Of a stretch of 64,000 nt of DNA, positions 17,558-25,907 are shown in pieces. The DNA is taken from contig NZ_CP016279.1 in NCBI RefSeq assembly GCF_001542625.1, forward strand, positions 2,666,001 to 2,730,000, read 5' to 3'. The notes below the pieces were generated by a model, which ran no database searches, was not told the DNA's origin, and saw only the letters and a list, made by a program, of their open reading frames with translations. This DNA comes from Streptomyces griseochromogenes. Its GTDB lineage: Bacteria > Actinomycetota > Actinomycetes > Streptomycetales > Streptomycetaceae. The number at the start of each line of letters is the position of its first letter. Positions within the stretch are counted from its first letter, which is position 1. Position numbers and translations under genes: made by a program.

Positions 17558-18355
17558 TCACCCGTTCTCCCGGGCGGGCACCACGGACGGTCCGTCCGCC
17601 GGCCGGCGCAGCGCGGCGACGAACTTGTAGCGCGAGCCCCGGTACACGGAACGCACCCATTCCACCGGTGTGCCCTCGGCGTCCCGGGAGTGCCGGGACA
17701 GCAGCAGCATCGGCAGGCCCACGTCGGTGGCGAGGAGCTGGGCCTCGCGGGGCGTCGACAGCGAGGTCTCGATGGTCTCGTCGGCCTCCGCGAGATGCAC
17801 GCCGTACACCTCGGCGAGGGCCGTGTACAGCGACGGGTACGTCGCCAGTGACTGCCGCAGCCCCGGAAAGCGCCGTACGGACAGATGGGTCGTCTCGATC
17901 GCCATGGGATCGCCGCTGGCCAGCCGCAGCCGCTCGATGCGCAGGACCCGTTCGCCGACGCCGATGCCGAGCAGGCCCGACAGCTCGGCGTCGGCCGCGA
18001 CCTCGCCGATGTCCAGCATCTGCGAGGCGGGCTCCAGACCCTGGGCGCGCATGTCCTCGGTGTGCGAGGTGAGCTGGAGCGTCCGGTACAGCTTGGGCTG
18101 GGCGACGAAGGTGCCCTTGCCCTGGACGCGGTCGAGCCGGCCTTCCCCGACCAGCTCCTGCAGCGCCTGCCGGACGGTGGTGCGCGAGGTGCCGAGCCGG
18201 ACGGCGAGCAGGCGCTCCGCGGGCATGGCCGAACCGGGCTCCAACGCCCGCGTCATCTCCAGCACCTGCTGCTTGATCCGGTAGTACTTCGGCACGCGCG
18301 CGGTGCGACCGGGCGCCCTCATGGGCTGTTGGGCGCTGCTGACGTCGGTGGTCAT
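17558..18355 (-). CDS. DasR-like GntR (HutC-type) repressor
   Basis: A 265-residue GntR regulator: N-terminal winged helix ([12 protein letters not shown], then [19 protein letters not shown] near residues 73-91) and a C-terminal UTRA effector domain ([31 protein letters not shown]). Much of it resembles DasR, the repressor that responds to glucosamine-6-phosphate. It lies divergent to a chitobiose-type importer, as dasR does. Whether it is DasR itself or a paralogue needs comparison with the rest of the genome. DasR-type operators lie 53-220 bases upstream of its start, so autoregulation is likely. Confidence 0.88.
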   Translation of the reverse strand: MTTDVSSAQQPMRAPGRTARVPKYYRIKQQVLEMTRALEPGSAMPAERLLAVRLGTSRTTVRQALQELVGEGRLDRVQGKGTFVAQPKLYRTLQLTSHTEDMRAQGLEPASQMLDIGEVAADAELSGLLGIGVGERVLRIERLRLASGDPMAIETTHLSVRRFPGLRQSLATYPSLYTALAEVYGVHLAEADETIETSLSTPREAQLLATDVGLPMLLLSRHSRDAEGTPVEWVRSVYRGSRYKFVAALRRPADGPSVVPARENG

Positions 18356-18407
18356 GCCTGCCTTCCCGGCTGGGTGGGTGGGCTCCCGTTATAGCGACCA
18401 ACTGCCC

Positions 18408-18423
18408 TATGGTCTAGTCCAAC
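18408..18423. promoter_or_regulatory. DasR-type operator 1
   Basis: TATGGTCTAGTCCAAC keeps the core GGTCTAGNCC of the DasR responsive element. It is the site nearest the repressor gene. Confidence 0.65.
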
Positions 18424-18430
18424 CGATCCT

Positions 18431-18446
18431 GGAGGTCTAGTCCAGT
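18431..18446. promoter_or_regulatory. DasR-type operator 2
   Basis: GGAGGTCTAGTCCAGT lies 23 bp from operator 1, about two helical turns, which would suit cooperative binding. Confidence 0.65.
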
Positions 18447-18534
18447 AGGCGCGACGCGGCAAAGGGGGCGGACGCGCTCCGATGACTTTCTCGTAACGGC
18501 CGGGACCGCTTCCCGAACCACCCTTGACACCTCA

Positions 18535-18550
18535 AAAGGTCTAGGCCAAG
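18535..18550. promoter_or_regulatory. DasR-type operator 3, next to TTGACA
   Basis: AAAGGTCTAGGCCAAG follows TTGACA (18524-18529); GGTCTA begins 14 bases after the first T of TTGACA. The same arrangement recurs at 23511-23537. Confidence 0.7.
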
Positions 18551-18559
18551 CTCCACCGT

Positions 18560-18575
18560 ACTGGTCTACACCATT
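18560..18575. promoter_or_regulatory. DasR-type operator 4 (best match)
   Basis: ACTGGTCTACACCATT is the closest of the five sites to the published DasR consensus ACTGGTCTAGACCACT, differing at only a few bases. It lies about 94 bases before the GTG of the binding protein. Confidence 0.75.
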
Positions 18576-18668
18576 AGTGGCCAGGTCCCGAGCCCTACGT
18601 GCAACAGCGTCGTACGCAGGTCACCGCCGAGGGCGTGGGGGGTTAGTGGCATCCCTGAGGAGGGTGGC

Positions 18669-19949
18669 GTGAAGCGCAAGCTTGCTGCCGCGATCGTGAT
18701 CGCGGGCATGATGGTCTCCGTCTCGGCGTGCGGCGGCGACGACGGCAAGGACACGGGCAAGGACGCGGGACCGGACAGCTGGAAGGGCCAGACGCTGACC
18801 GTCTGGACGATGGACGGCTCGGCGCCGCCGCAGTGGACGAAGGACGTCCAGGCGGCTTTCGAGAAGAAGACCGGCGCGAAGCTGAAGTTCGAGATCCAGA
18901 AGTGGGACGGGATCCAGCAGAAGATCACCACCGCCCTCTCCGAGTCCAACCCGCCGGACGTCCTGGAGGTCGGCAACACCCAGACCCCGGCCTACGCCGC
19001 CACCGGCGGACTCGCCGAACTGGGCGACCTCAAGCAGCAGATCGGCTCCGACTGGACCCCGTCGGTCTCCGCGTCCTCGGTCTACGACGGCAAGCAGTAC
19101 GCCGCCCCCTGGTACTTCGCCAACCGCGTGGTCATCTACAACAAGAAGATCTGGGCCAAGGCCGGCATCAAGGACACCCCGAAGACCCGTGACGAGTTCT
19201 TCAAGGACCTGGAGGCCATCGGCAAGAAGACCGACGCCGAGCCGCTCTACCTGCCCGGCCAGAACTGGTACTTCTTCGACGGCCTGACCATCGGACAGGG
19301 CGCCGACCTGGTGAAGAAGAACGGCGACAAGTACGTCTCCAACCTCGCCGACCCGAAGGTCGCCGCGGCCATGGACATCTACAAGAAGTACGCCGCCTAC
19401 TCCAAGGCCCCCAAGGACAAGGACGAGGCCACCCCGCAGCAGGCCCAGGTCTTCGCCAAGGGCAAGACCGGCGCGTTCATCGGCATGGGCTGGGAGGCCG
19501 GCACCGCGATCCAGGCCAACAAGGCCATCGAGAAGGACCTCGGCTACTTCACCATCCCGGGTGCCACGGCCGGCAAGCCCGAGGGTGTCTTCCTCGGCGG
19601 CTCCAACCTCGCCGTCGCCCAGGGCAGCAAGAAGCAGTCCCTCGCCCAGGAGTTCCTCAAGCTCGCCCTGTCCGACCAGTACGAGGGCGAGCTGGCCAAG
19701 CTGAACGGCGTCATCCCGAACAAGCAGTCCCTTCAGACCAACCTCAAGGGCAACGCCGTCGCCGAGGCCGCCGCTCCCGCCGCGGCGGTCGGCGGCACCA
19801 CCCCGCTGATCCCCGAGTGGGCCGCGGTGGAGAACACCCCGAACCCGATCAAGTCCTACATGACCGCGGTGCTCGGCGGTAAGTCCCCGGCGGACGCCGC
19901 CAAGCAGGTCGAGGGCGAGATCAACAAGCGCCTGGCCCAGCAGAACTGA
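18669..19949 (+). CDS. Sugar ABC transporter substrate-binding lipoprotein (DasA-like)
   Basis: A 426-residue extracellular binding protein. The signal peptide MKRKLAAAIVIAGMMVSVSAC ends in a lipobox (VSAC), so it is lipid-anchored on the membrane. The mature part is a family 1 solute-binding protein (LTVWTMDGSAPPQW, NPPDVLEVGNTQTPAYA, GKTGAFIGMGWEAG). Its arrangement with two permeases, a GH3 hexosaminidase and a DasR-like repressor points to chitobiose or GlcNAc import, as for DasABC. There is no ATPase gene nearby; such importers usually borrow MsiK, encoded elsewhere. Confidence 0.9.
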   Translation: MKRKLAAAIVIAGMMVSVSACGGDDGKDTGKDAGPDSWKGQTLTVWTMDGSAPPQWTKDVQAAFEKKTGAKLKFEIQKWDGIQQKITTALSESNPPDVLEVGNTQTPAYAATGGLAELGDLKQQIGSDWTPSVSASSVYDGKQYAAPWYFANRVVIYNKKIWAKAGIKDTPKTRDEFFKDLEAIGKKTDAEPLYLPGQNWYFFDGLTIGQGADLVKKNGDKYVSNLADPKVAAAMDIYKKYAAYSKAPKDKDEATPQQAQVFAKGKTGAFIGMGWEAGTAIQANKAIEKDLGYFTIPGATAGKPEGVFLGGSNLAVAQGSKKQSLAQEFLKLALSDQYEGELAKLNGVIPNKQSLQTNLKGNAVAEAAAPAAAVGGTTPLIPEWAAVENTPNPIKSYMTAVLGGKSPADAAKQVEGEINKRLAQQN

Positions 19950-20040
19950 TGACCCGCGCCGGGGGTGCCCGAGGGCGCCCCCGGCTCAGTCGTTCGCAGG
20001 GCCGATGCGGCCCAAGCCGCCACGGAAGAGATGGCAACTC

Positions 20041-21039
20041 ATGTCAGTGCAGACCAAAGGCACGGACACGGCCGGGAAGCCCGCTGTCCGCAAAGCCCGG
20101 ATACCCGGGCCGCCGGCGGGTGAGGACCGCGGCTCCCGGTCCCCGTCCCGCCGCGGCGCAGCCGCCCCCTATCTGCTCCTGCTGCCCGCGCTGCTGGCCA
20201 CCCTGGTGCTGCTCGGCTGGCCCCTGGTGAAGAACGGCATGCTGTCGTTCCAGAACCTCAATCCGCGCCAGCTCATCCAGCACCTCACCGAGTGGAACGG
20301 GGCCGACAACTACAAAGAGGTCCTCACCGGCGCGGACTTCTGGCACGTCGTCGAGCGCTCGGTGGTCTTCACCGCGATCAACGTCGTGCTCATCATGGTG
20401 CTCGGCACCCTGATCGGGCTGCTGCTCGCCAGGCTCGGCAGGAAGATGCGGCTGCTGCTCATGGTCGGCCTCGTCCTCGCCTGGGCGATGCCGATCGTCG
20501 CGGCCACCACCGTCTACCAGTGGTTGTTCGCGCAGCGCTTCGGCGTCGTCAACTGGGTCCTGGACAAGCTGGGCTGGCACTCCATGGCCGACTACAACTG
20601 GTTCGGCACCCAGACCTCCACCTTCTCCGTGATCATCCTGCTGATCGTCTGGGAGTCGGTGCCCTTCGTGGCGATCAACCTCTACGCCGCCACCACCACG
20701 ATCTCCAAGGAGCTGTACGAGGCCGCGTCCCTGGACGGCGCCGGTGCCTGGAAGAGCTTCACCTCGGTGACCTTCCCGTTCCTGCGGCCCTTCCTGTACG
20801 CCACGACCTTCCTGGAGGTCATCTGGGTCTTCAAGGCGTTCCCGCAGATCTTCGCGCTGAACGAGGGCGGCCCGGACCACCTCACCGAGACCCTGCCGAT
20901 CTACGCCTACGTCCAGGGCGTCGGCAACCAGCACTTCGGGGTCGGCGCGGCGATCTCGTTCCTGACCATCGTGGTCCTGCTCGTCATCACCTCGTACTAC
21001 CTGCGCATGGTGCTCAAACAAGAGGAGGACGAGCTGTGA
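20041..21039 (+). CDS. Sugar ABC transporter permease (MalF/DasB type)
   Basis: A 332-residue inner-membrane permease with about six hydrophobic segments; the first (YLLLLPALLATLVLLGWPLV) follows a basic N-terminal tail. The EAA loop that contacts the ATPase reads YEAASLDGAGAWKSF near residue 228. The ATG has a GGAAGAG site. The stop overlaps the GTG of the second permease (GTGA), so the two subunits are made in step. Confidence 0.92.
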   Translation: MSVQTKGTDTAGKPAVRKARIPGPPAGEDRGSRSPSRRGAAAPYLLLLPALLATLVLLGWPLVKNGMLSFQNLNPRQLIQHLTEWNGADNYKEVLTGADFWHVVERSVVFTAINVVLIMVLGTLIGLLLARLGRKMRLLLMVGLVLAWAMPIVAATTVYQWLFAQRFGVVNWVLDKLGWHSMADYNWFGTQTSTFSVIILLIVWESVPFVAINLYAATTTISKELYEAASLDGAGAWKSFTSVTFPFLRPFLYATTFLEVIWVFKAFPQIFALNEGGPDHLTETLPIYAYVQGVGNQHFGVGAAISFLTIVVLLVITSYYLRMVLKQEEDEL

Positions 21040-21866
21040 AGCGCTCGCTCTTCGGCCGTATCTGGCCCAACGCGACCGCCGTCGTCCTCTTCGCCGGCTT
21101 CGTGTTCCCCGTGTACTGGATGTTCGCCACGGCCTTCAAGCCGACCGGGGACATCATCTCCGAGGACCCGGTGTGGTTCCCGGCGAACCTCACCTTCAGC
21201 CACTTCCAGAAGGCCGTCGACGCGGACAACTTCTGGACGCTGGTCGCCAACTCGGTCACCGTCACGGTCTGCTCGGTGCTGCTGTCCCTCGTCATCGCCC
21301 TGTTCGCCGCCTTCGCCCTCGCCCGGCTGCGGTTCAAGGGCCGGCGCGGCCTCATCGTCACCTTCATGCTGGCGCAGATGGCCCCCTGGGAGGTCATGAT
21401 CATCGCCATCTACATGATCGTGCGTGACGCCGACATGCTCGACAGCCTGGTCCCGCTCACCGTCTTCTACGCCGTCATGGTGCTGCCCCTGACCGTCCTG
21501 ACGCTGCGCGGCTATGTGGCCGCCGTGCCGAGGGAGCTCGAGGAGTCCGCGATGGTCGACGGCTGCACCCGCACCCAGGCCTTCGTCAAGGTCATCTTCC
21601 CGCTGCTGGCGCCCGGTCTGATGGCGACCTCGCTGTTCGGCTTCATCACCGCCTGGAACGAGTTCCCGCTCGTCCTGATCCTCAACAAGGCCAACGACAA
21701 GCAGACCCTGCCGCTGTGGCTGTCGCAGTTCCAGACCGCCTTCGGCGATGACTGGGGCGCCACGATGGCCGCCTCGTCCCTGTTCGCGCTGCCCATCCTG
21801 ATCCTCTTCATCTTCCTGCAACGCAAGGCTGTCGGCGGTCTGACCGACGGCGCCGTGAAGGGATGA
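21036..21866 (+). CDS. Sugar ABC transporter permease (MalG/DasC type)
   Basis: A 276-residue permease. It opens VKRSLFGRIWPNATAVVLFA with a hydrophobic segment, and its EAA loop reads EESAMVDGCTRTQAF near residue 170. The GTG start sits in the 3' end of the first permease with an AGAGGAGGA ribosome site inside that gene. Together with DasA-like and DasB-like proteins it forms the importer; its end overlaps the GH3 start (ATGA). Confidence 0.92.
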   Translation: MKRSLFGRIWPNATAVVLFAGFVFPVYWMFATAFKPTGDIISEDPVWFPANLTFSHFQKAVDADNFWTLVANSVTVTVCSVLLSLVIALFAAFALARLRFKGRRGLIVTFMLAQMAPWEVMIIAIYMIVRDADMLDSLVPLTVFYAVMVLPLTVLTLRGYVAAVPRELEESAMVDGCTRTQAFVKVIFPLLAPGLMATSLFGFITAWNEFPLVLILNKANDKQTLPLWLSQFQTAFGDDWGATMAASSLFALPILILFIFLQRKAVGGLTDGAVKG

Positions 21867-23386
21867 CATCGCCGATGACCACATTCGCCACGACGGGATC
21901 CGACAGCGGCTCCGCCGCGGGCAACACCCTCACCCGCGACGCCCTCGCGGTGCTGCAGCCGGGCTTCGACGGCACCACCGCGCCGGACTGGGTGCGCCGC
22001 CGGCTCGGCGAGGGGCTCGCCTCCGTCGCCCTGTTCGGCCGCAACGTCGTCACCGAGGAGCAGGTCACCGCGCTCACCGCCGAGCTGCGCGCCGAGCGGG
22101 AGGACCTGCTCGTGGCCATCGACGAGGAGAGCGGCGACGTCACCCGCCTGGACGTGCGCACCGGCTCCTCCTTCCCCGGCAACCACGCCCTCGGCGCCGT
22201 CGACGACCCCGCCCTCACCCGGGGAGTGGCCCGCGAGCTGGGCCGGCGCCTGGCCGCCTGCGGCGTCACCTTCGACTGGGCGCCGTCCGCCGACGTCAAC
22301 GCCAACCCCGACAACCCCGTCATCGGCGTGCGCTCCTTCGGCGCGGACACCGCCCTGGTGGCCCGGCACACCGCCGCCTGGGTCGAGGGCCTGCAGTCCA
22401 CGGGCGTCGCCGCGTGCACCAAGCACTTCCCCGGGCACGGCGACACCAACGTCGACTCCCACCACGCGGTCCCGCGCATCGACGTGGACGCCGACACGCT
22501 GTACGAGCGCGAACTGCCCCCCTTCCGTGCCGCCATCGAGGCCGGCACCCGGGCCGTGATGAGCGCCCACATCCTCGTCCCCGCCCTCGACGCCGAGCGC
22601 CCCGGTACCCTCTCCCGCCGCGTCCTCACCGAGCTGCTGCGCGGCGAACTCGGCTTCCAGGGCCTGATCGTCACGGACGGCATGGAGATGCGCGCCATCT
22701 CCGGCACCTACGGCCTGGAGCACGGCGTGGTCCTCGCGATCGCGGCGGGCGCGGACGCGATCTGCGTCGGCGGCGGCCTGTGCGACGAGGCCACCGTGCT
22801 GAACCTGAGGGACGCGCTGGTCGCCGCCGTACGCTCCGGTGAACTGCCCGAGGAACGCCTGGCCGACGCGGCCGCCCGGGTGCGGGAGCTGGCCCGGTGG
22901 ACGGCCGAGACCAGGAAGGACGCCGAAGCCGTCGTACCCGAACCGGAGATCGGACTCGTCGCGGCCCGCCGCGCCCTGGCCGTGACCCGGGCCGGCTCCG
23001 CCGCGCCGGTCACCGAACCGGTCTTCGTCGCCCAGTTCAACCCGGCCCCCAATATCGCCGTCGGCGGCCAGACCCCCTGGGGCGTGGCCGCCGAGCTGCG
23101 GCGGCTGCTGCCGGGCAGCGCGGAGGGCTCCTTCAGCGGACCCGACGCGGGCGGTGCGGCTCTCGCGGCGGCGGGCGGCCGCCGGGTCGTCGCCGTGGTC
23201 CGCGACGAGCACCGGCACTCCTGGATGGGCACCGCCCTCGACGCGCTGCTCGCCGCCCGCCCGGACACCGTCGTGGTCGAGATGGGCGTCCCGCAGGCAC
23301 CGCCGCGCGGCGCCCCGCACATCGCCACCCACGGCGCCGCCCGGGTCTGCGGCGTGGCGGCGGCGGAGGCCGTCGTCGCGGGCTGA
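21863..23386 (+). CDS. Glycoside hydrolase family 3 beta-N-acetylhexosaminidase (NagZ/DasD type)
   Basis: A 507-residue GH3 enzyme. The signature KHFPGHGDTNVDSHHAVP near residue 190 is the NagZ-type loop carrying the catalytic His, and the nucleophile Asp is in TDGMEMRAI near 272. A C-terminal domain of about 170 residues follows. No signal peptide is visible, so it likely acts in the cytoplasm on imported chitobiose, releasing GlcNAc. It is translationally coupled to the second permease. A downstream ATG at 21875 is an alternative start. Confidence 0.9.
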   Translation: MTSPMTTFATTGSDSGSAAGNTLTRDALAVLQPGFDGTTAPDWVRRRLGEGLASVALFGRNVVTEEQVTALTAELRAEREDLLVAIDEESGDVTRLDVRTGSSFPGNHALGAVDDPALTRGVARELGRRLAACGVTFDWAPSADVNANPDNPVIGVRSFGADTALVARHTAAWVEGLQSTGVAACTKHFPGHGDTNVDSHHAVPRIDVDADTLYERELPPFRAAIEAGTRAVMSAHILVPALDAERPGTLSRRVLTELLRGELGFQGLIVTDGMEMRAISGTYGLEHGVVLAIAAGADAICVGGGLCDEATVLNLRDALVAAVRSGELPEERLADAAARVRELARWTAETRKDAEAVVPEPEIGLVAARRALAVTRAGSAAPVTEPVFVAQFNPAPNIAVGGQTPWGVAAELRRLLPGSAEGSFSGPDAGGAALAAAGGRRVVAVVRDEHRHSWMGTALDALLAARPDTVVVEMGVPQAPPRGAPHIATHGAARVCGVAAAEAVVAG

Positions 23387-23406
23387 ACCACACCGTCACC
23401 CGCTCG

Positions 23407-23437
23407 GGCCGGCACCGGAACCTCACCGGTGCCGGCC
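23407..23437 (+). terminator. Terminator after the GH3 gene
   Basis: Arms GGCCGGCACCGG and CCGGTGCCGGCC (12 bp) flank a 7-base loop and are followed by TTCGCTTT. It ends the importer operon, so the next operon needs its own promoter. Confidence 0.8.
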
Positions 23438-23510
23438 TTCGCTTTGCCCAACGGGCGGCAGTTGTGCGGCAGTTGAGGGGCACTTTAACGGGGCTACCGA
23501 CCGGTAGTCG

Positions 23511-23537
23511 TTGACAGCTCAATTGGTCTAGTCCAGC
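23511..23537 (+). promoter_or_regulatory. Promoter with DasR-type operator for the dioxygenase operon
   Basis: TTGACA (23511-23516) is followed by ATTGGTCTAGTCCAGC (23522-23537). The layout TTGACA-N-CTCAA-NN-GGTCTAG-N-CCA is shared base for base with the importer promoter at 18524. The operator overlaps the expected -10 region, so binding should block initiation. Confidence 0.75.
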
Positions 23538-23577
23538 TTGAAGGGGCGCTTCGGTTCGATCACCATGGAGTGACGGC

Positions 23578-24597
23578 ATGCACCAGCCCTCCCCCTACCT
23601 CCACCGAGCGGCGTCCGGCCGCCCCTACTTCAGCGCGGACGGCGAGAGCTATCTCGCCCCGACCCCTCTGCGCGACCTGGAGAAGTCCCGGCCCCTGCGA
23701 GTGCTGTCCGAGGAGGACTTCGCCTTCTGGCAGACCTACGGCTATGTCGTCGTCCGGGAGGCCATCACCCCGGGCGAGGCGAAGGGCCTGCTCACCTTCG
23801 CCTGGGACTTCCAGGGCCTCGACCCCGACCGTCCCGAAACCTGGTACGAGGAACCGGAGTTCCGTTCCGAGCTCGACCGGCACCTGTTCATCTACGGCTT
23901 CGTGGAGGCCTACCACCACCAGCTCCTGTGGGACAGCCGCCAGACCCGGCGCGTCTACGACGCCTTCGTGGACGTGTGGGACTGCGAGGAGCTGTGGGTC
24001 ACCCTGGACCGGCTCAACCTCAACCCGCCCAACGTCCGCACCCGTTCCCGCTCCCTGATCGAACCCACCGACGAGGGCTTCGACATCGAGCTGCACTGGG
24101 ACGTCGACACCACTCTCGCCGTGCTGCCGCAGCGGGTGCAGGGCATCATCGCGCTGGGCGACGCCCGGCCCGAACTCGGCGGCTTCCAGTGCGCCCCGGA
24201 GCTGTTCCGCCGCTTCGAGCGGTGGCGGACCGCCCAGCCGGCCGGCCGCGACCCGGTCCGGCCCGGGACCGACCGCGCCGAGTTCCCCGTGGTCCGGCCC
24301 GAACTCCAGGCCGGCGACCTGCTGATCTTCAACGGGCTGCTGGCGCACGGCGTGGCGCCGAACAGCTCCGCGGGCGGCGTCCGTGCCGTCCAGTACCTGT
24401 CGATGATGCCCGCCCTGGAGGAGCACACGGAGCTTCGCGGATCGCGCGTCGAGTCCTGGCGCACCCTCGCCACCCCCGACTGGAACGCCACCCTGCTCGG
24501 CGACGCGCGCAGGCCGGAGGCCCTCCGCTACGGCACCGCCGAACTGAACGACCTGGGGCGGAAGTTGCTGGGACTCGACTCCTGGGCGGCACAGTGA
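23578..24597 (+). CDS. Phytanoyl-CoA dioxygenase-like Fe(II)/2-oxoglutarate oxygenase
   Basis: A 339-residue PhyH-family enzyme. The iron-binding facial triad is visible as HWD near residue 172 and a distal His in LLAHGVAPNSS near 256; an Arg in GVRAVQY about 13 residues later could bind 2-oxoglutarate. The ATG follows GGAGTG and lies downstream of a DasR-type promoter. Its stop overlaps the next GTG. It likely hydroxylates a small amino-acid-like substrate made by the operon; the substrate is unknown. Confidence 0.88.
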   Translation: MHQPSPYLHRAASGRPYFSADGESYLAPTPLRDLEKSRPLRVLSEEDFAFWQTYGYVVVREAITPGEAKGLLTFAWDFQGLDPDRPETWYEEPEFRSELDRHLFIYGFVEAYHHQLLWDSRQTRRVYDAFVDVWDCEELWVTLDRLNLNPPNVRTRSRSLIEPTDEGFDIELHWDVDTTLAVLPQRVQGIIALGDARPELGGFQCAPELFRRFERWRTAQPAGRDPVRPGTDRAEFPVVRPELQAGDLLIFNGLLAHGVAPNSSAGGVRAVQYLSMMPALEEHTELRGSRVESWRTLATPDWNATLLGDARRPEALRYGTAELNDLGRKLLGLDSWAAQ

Positions 24598-25907
24598 ACC
24601 GGATCTGCCTGTGCCTGCCCACCAACCGGGCCTGCCCCGCCACCATCACCGCTGTCCACCGGGAAGCGGCCTACGCCGCCGACCGCTTCGGCGCCGACGT
24701 CCAGCTCCTGATCCTCGACTCCAGCGACGCCCGCACCCGCGCCGAGCACGCCCGCGTCGCGGCAGCGCTGCCCCGGGCGGCCGGGGTCACCGTGCACCAC
24801 CTCGACGAGCGGTCACAGCGGGCCTTCCTGCGCCGGGCGATCGCACGGACCGGCCTGCCCGGCCCGGACCGGTTGCTCGGCCTCCTGCTCCCGCCCGGCG
24901 TCTCCTACGGCTCCTGCACCGACCGGGCGTTCCTGCTGGCCGCCGCGCTCGGCTGCCACTCGGTGCACCGCCGGGACTCCGACAGCACCTACCAGCTCCT
25001 CGACGGTGAGCCGGTCCACCCCGTCCACCACGAACTGCCGTGGCTCGGCCGCCCGGCCGCCGAGGCCTCGGCCGCCGTCACCCGCACGGACCTGGACCCG
25101 GCCCACGCCCACCGCCCGGTGTCGATGGCCGGGGCCTCCTTCATCGGCGAACTCTCCGTCGACATCGGTGAGATACGGCACCTGGACGAGGGCGTCTACC
25201 ACGACGTGGTCGGTCTGTGGGCGCCCGCCGACGCGTCACCGGAGCAGCGGTGCGCGCTGGTCGAGGAGTCCTTCACCGGAGCGGGCACGGCCCCCTTCAC
25301 CGGCGACCACTCCACCCTGACCCTCGTGGACCCGATGCGGGTCGACATGTGCAACATCGCCTTCCACCGGGACGTGTACGAGCGGATCCCACTGCCCCCG
25401 GCCACCGACACCATCGGCAGCGACTACTTCCTCATCCACCTGGTCCACGACGCCACGCTCCCCGGCATCCTGCACAACCGGCACATCGAGAACTTCTACA
25501 CCCCCGAACGCCGCACCGACGCGGGCTTCTCGGCCTACCAGACGCGCTTCGTGAAGTTCCTGCTGTCGATGCTCCACTTCCACCACGTCTACGACCGGAT
25601 GACCGCCGAGGGGCCCCGGCTCCTCGACGACCGGCAGCATGTACGGGCGGACCGGATCGTCGCGTTCCTGCGCGACAGCACCTGGCTGGACCCCGCCGAG
25701 AACGTGTGGCGCCTGGACCGCCTCGACACCGGCTACCGCAAACTGGGCGGCCGCTACGAGGAGTTCGCCGAGCACCTCGCGGGACGCCGCGAGCGGCTGC
25801 TGGCCGAGGCCCGCCGGGACATCGAGGACTTCGCCCTGCTCGTCGAGGCCTGGCCCGCACTGGTCGACGCCGCCCGGCGCACCGGACTCGGACCCGGGGG
25901 CCGGTGA
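24594..25907 (+). CDS. Unrecognised protein with a DSDS motif, possibly GT-A-fold-like
   Basis: A 437-residue protein I cannot place with confidence; it resembles proteins annotated only as a DUF family in Streptomyces (DUF6271 is possible). The N-terminus VNRICLCLPTNRACPATI looks like the first strand of a nucleotide-sugar-binding fold, and RRDSDSTY near residue 127 resembles a metal-binding DxD region of GT-A glycosyltransferases. Later segments include VDMCNIAFHRDVYERIP and GSDYFLIHLVHDA. No signal peptide or membrane segment is visible. It is coupled on both sides by four-base overlaps, so it must work with the dioxygenase and decarboxylase. Confidence 0.75.
   Translation: MNRICLCLPTNRACPATITAVHREAAYAADRFGADVQLLILDSSDARTRAEHARVAAALPRAAGVTVHHLDERSQRAFLRRAIARTGLPGPDRLLGLLLPPGVSYGSCTDRAFLLAAALGCHSVHRRDSDSTYQLLDGEPVHPVHHELPWLGRPAAEASAAVTRTDLDPAHAHRPVSMAGASFIGELSVDIGEIRHLDEGVYHDVVGLWAPADASPEQRCALVEESFTGAGTAPFTGDHSTLTLVDPMRVDMCNIAFHRDVYERIPLPPATDTIGSDYFLIHLVHDATLPGILHNRHIENFYTPERRTDAGFSAYQTRFVKFLLSMLHFHHVYDRMTAEGPRLLDDRQHVRADRIVAFLRDSTWLDPAENVWRLDRLDTGYRKLGGRYEEFAEHLAGRRERLLAEARRDIEDFALLVEAWPALVDAARRTGLGPGGR

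Larger units (their letters stand above)
18356..18668. promoter_or_regulatory. Divergent promoter region with clustered DasR-type operators
   Basis: This 313-base spacer between the repressor (-) and the binding-protein gene (+) contains no gene. It holds four GGTCTA-based operators, a TTGACA -35-like box at 18524-18529 that begins 14 bases before the third operator, and a GGAGGGTGGC ribosome site for the GTG at 18669. Confidence 0.8.

Noticed and set aside
18669..23386. NgcEFG-type GlcNAc importer as the identity of the ABC system
   Set aside because: The divergent DasR-like repressor, DasR-type operators and downstream GH3 gene fit a DasABC-type locus better, although paralogy cannot be excluded.
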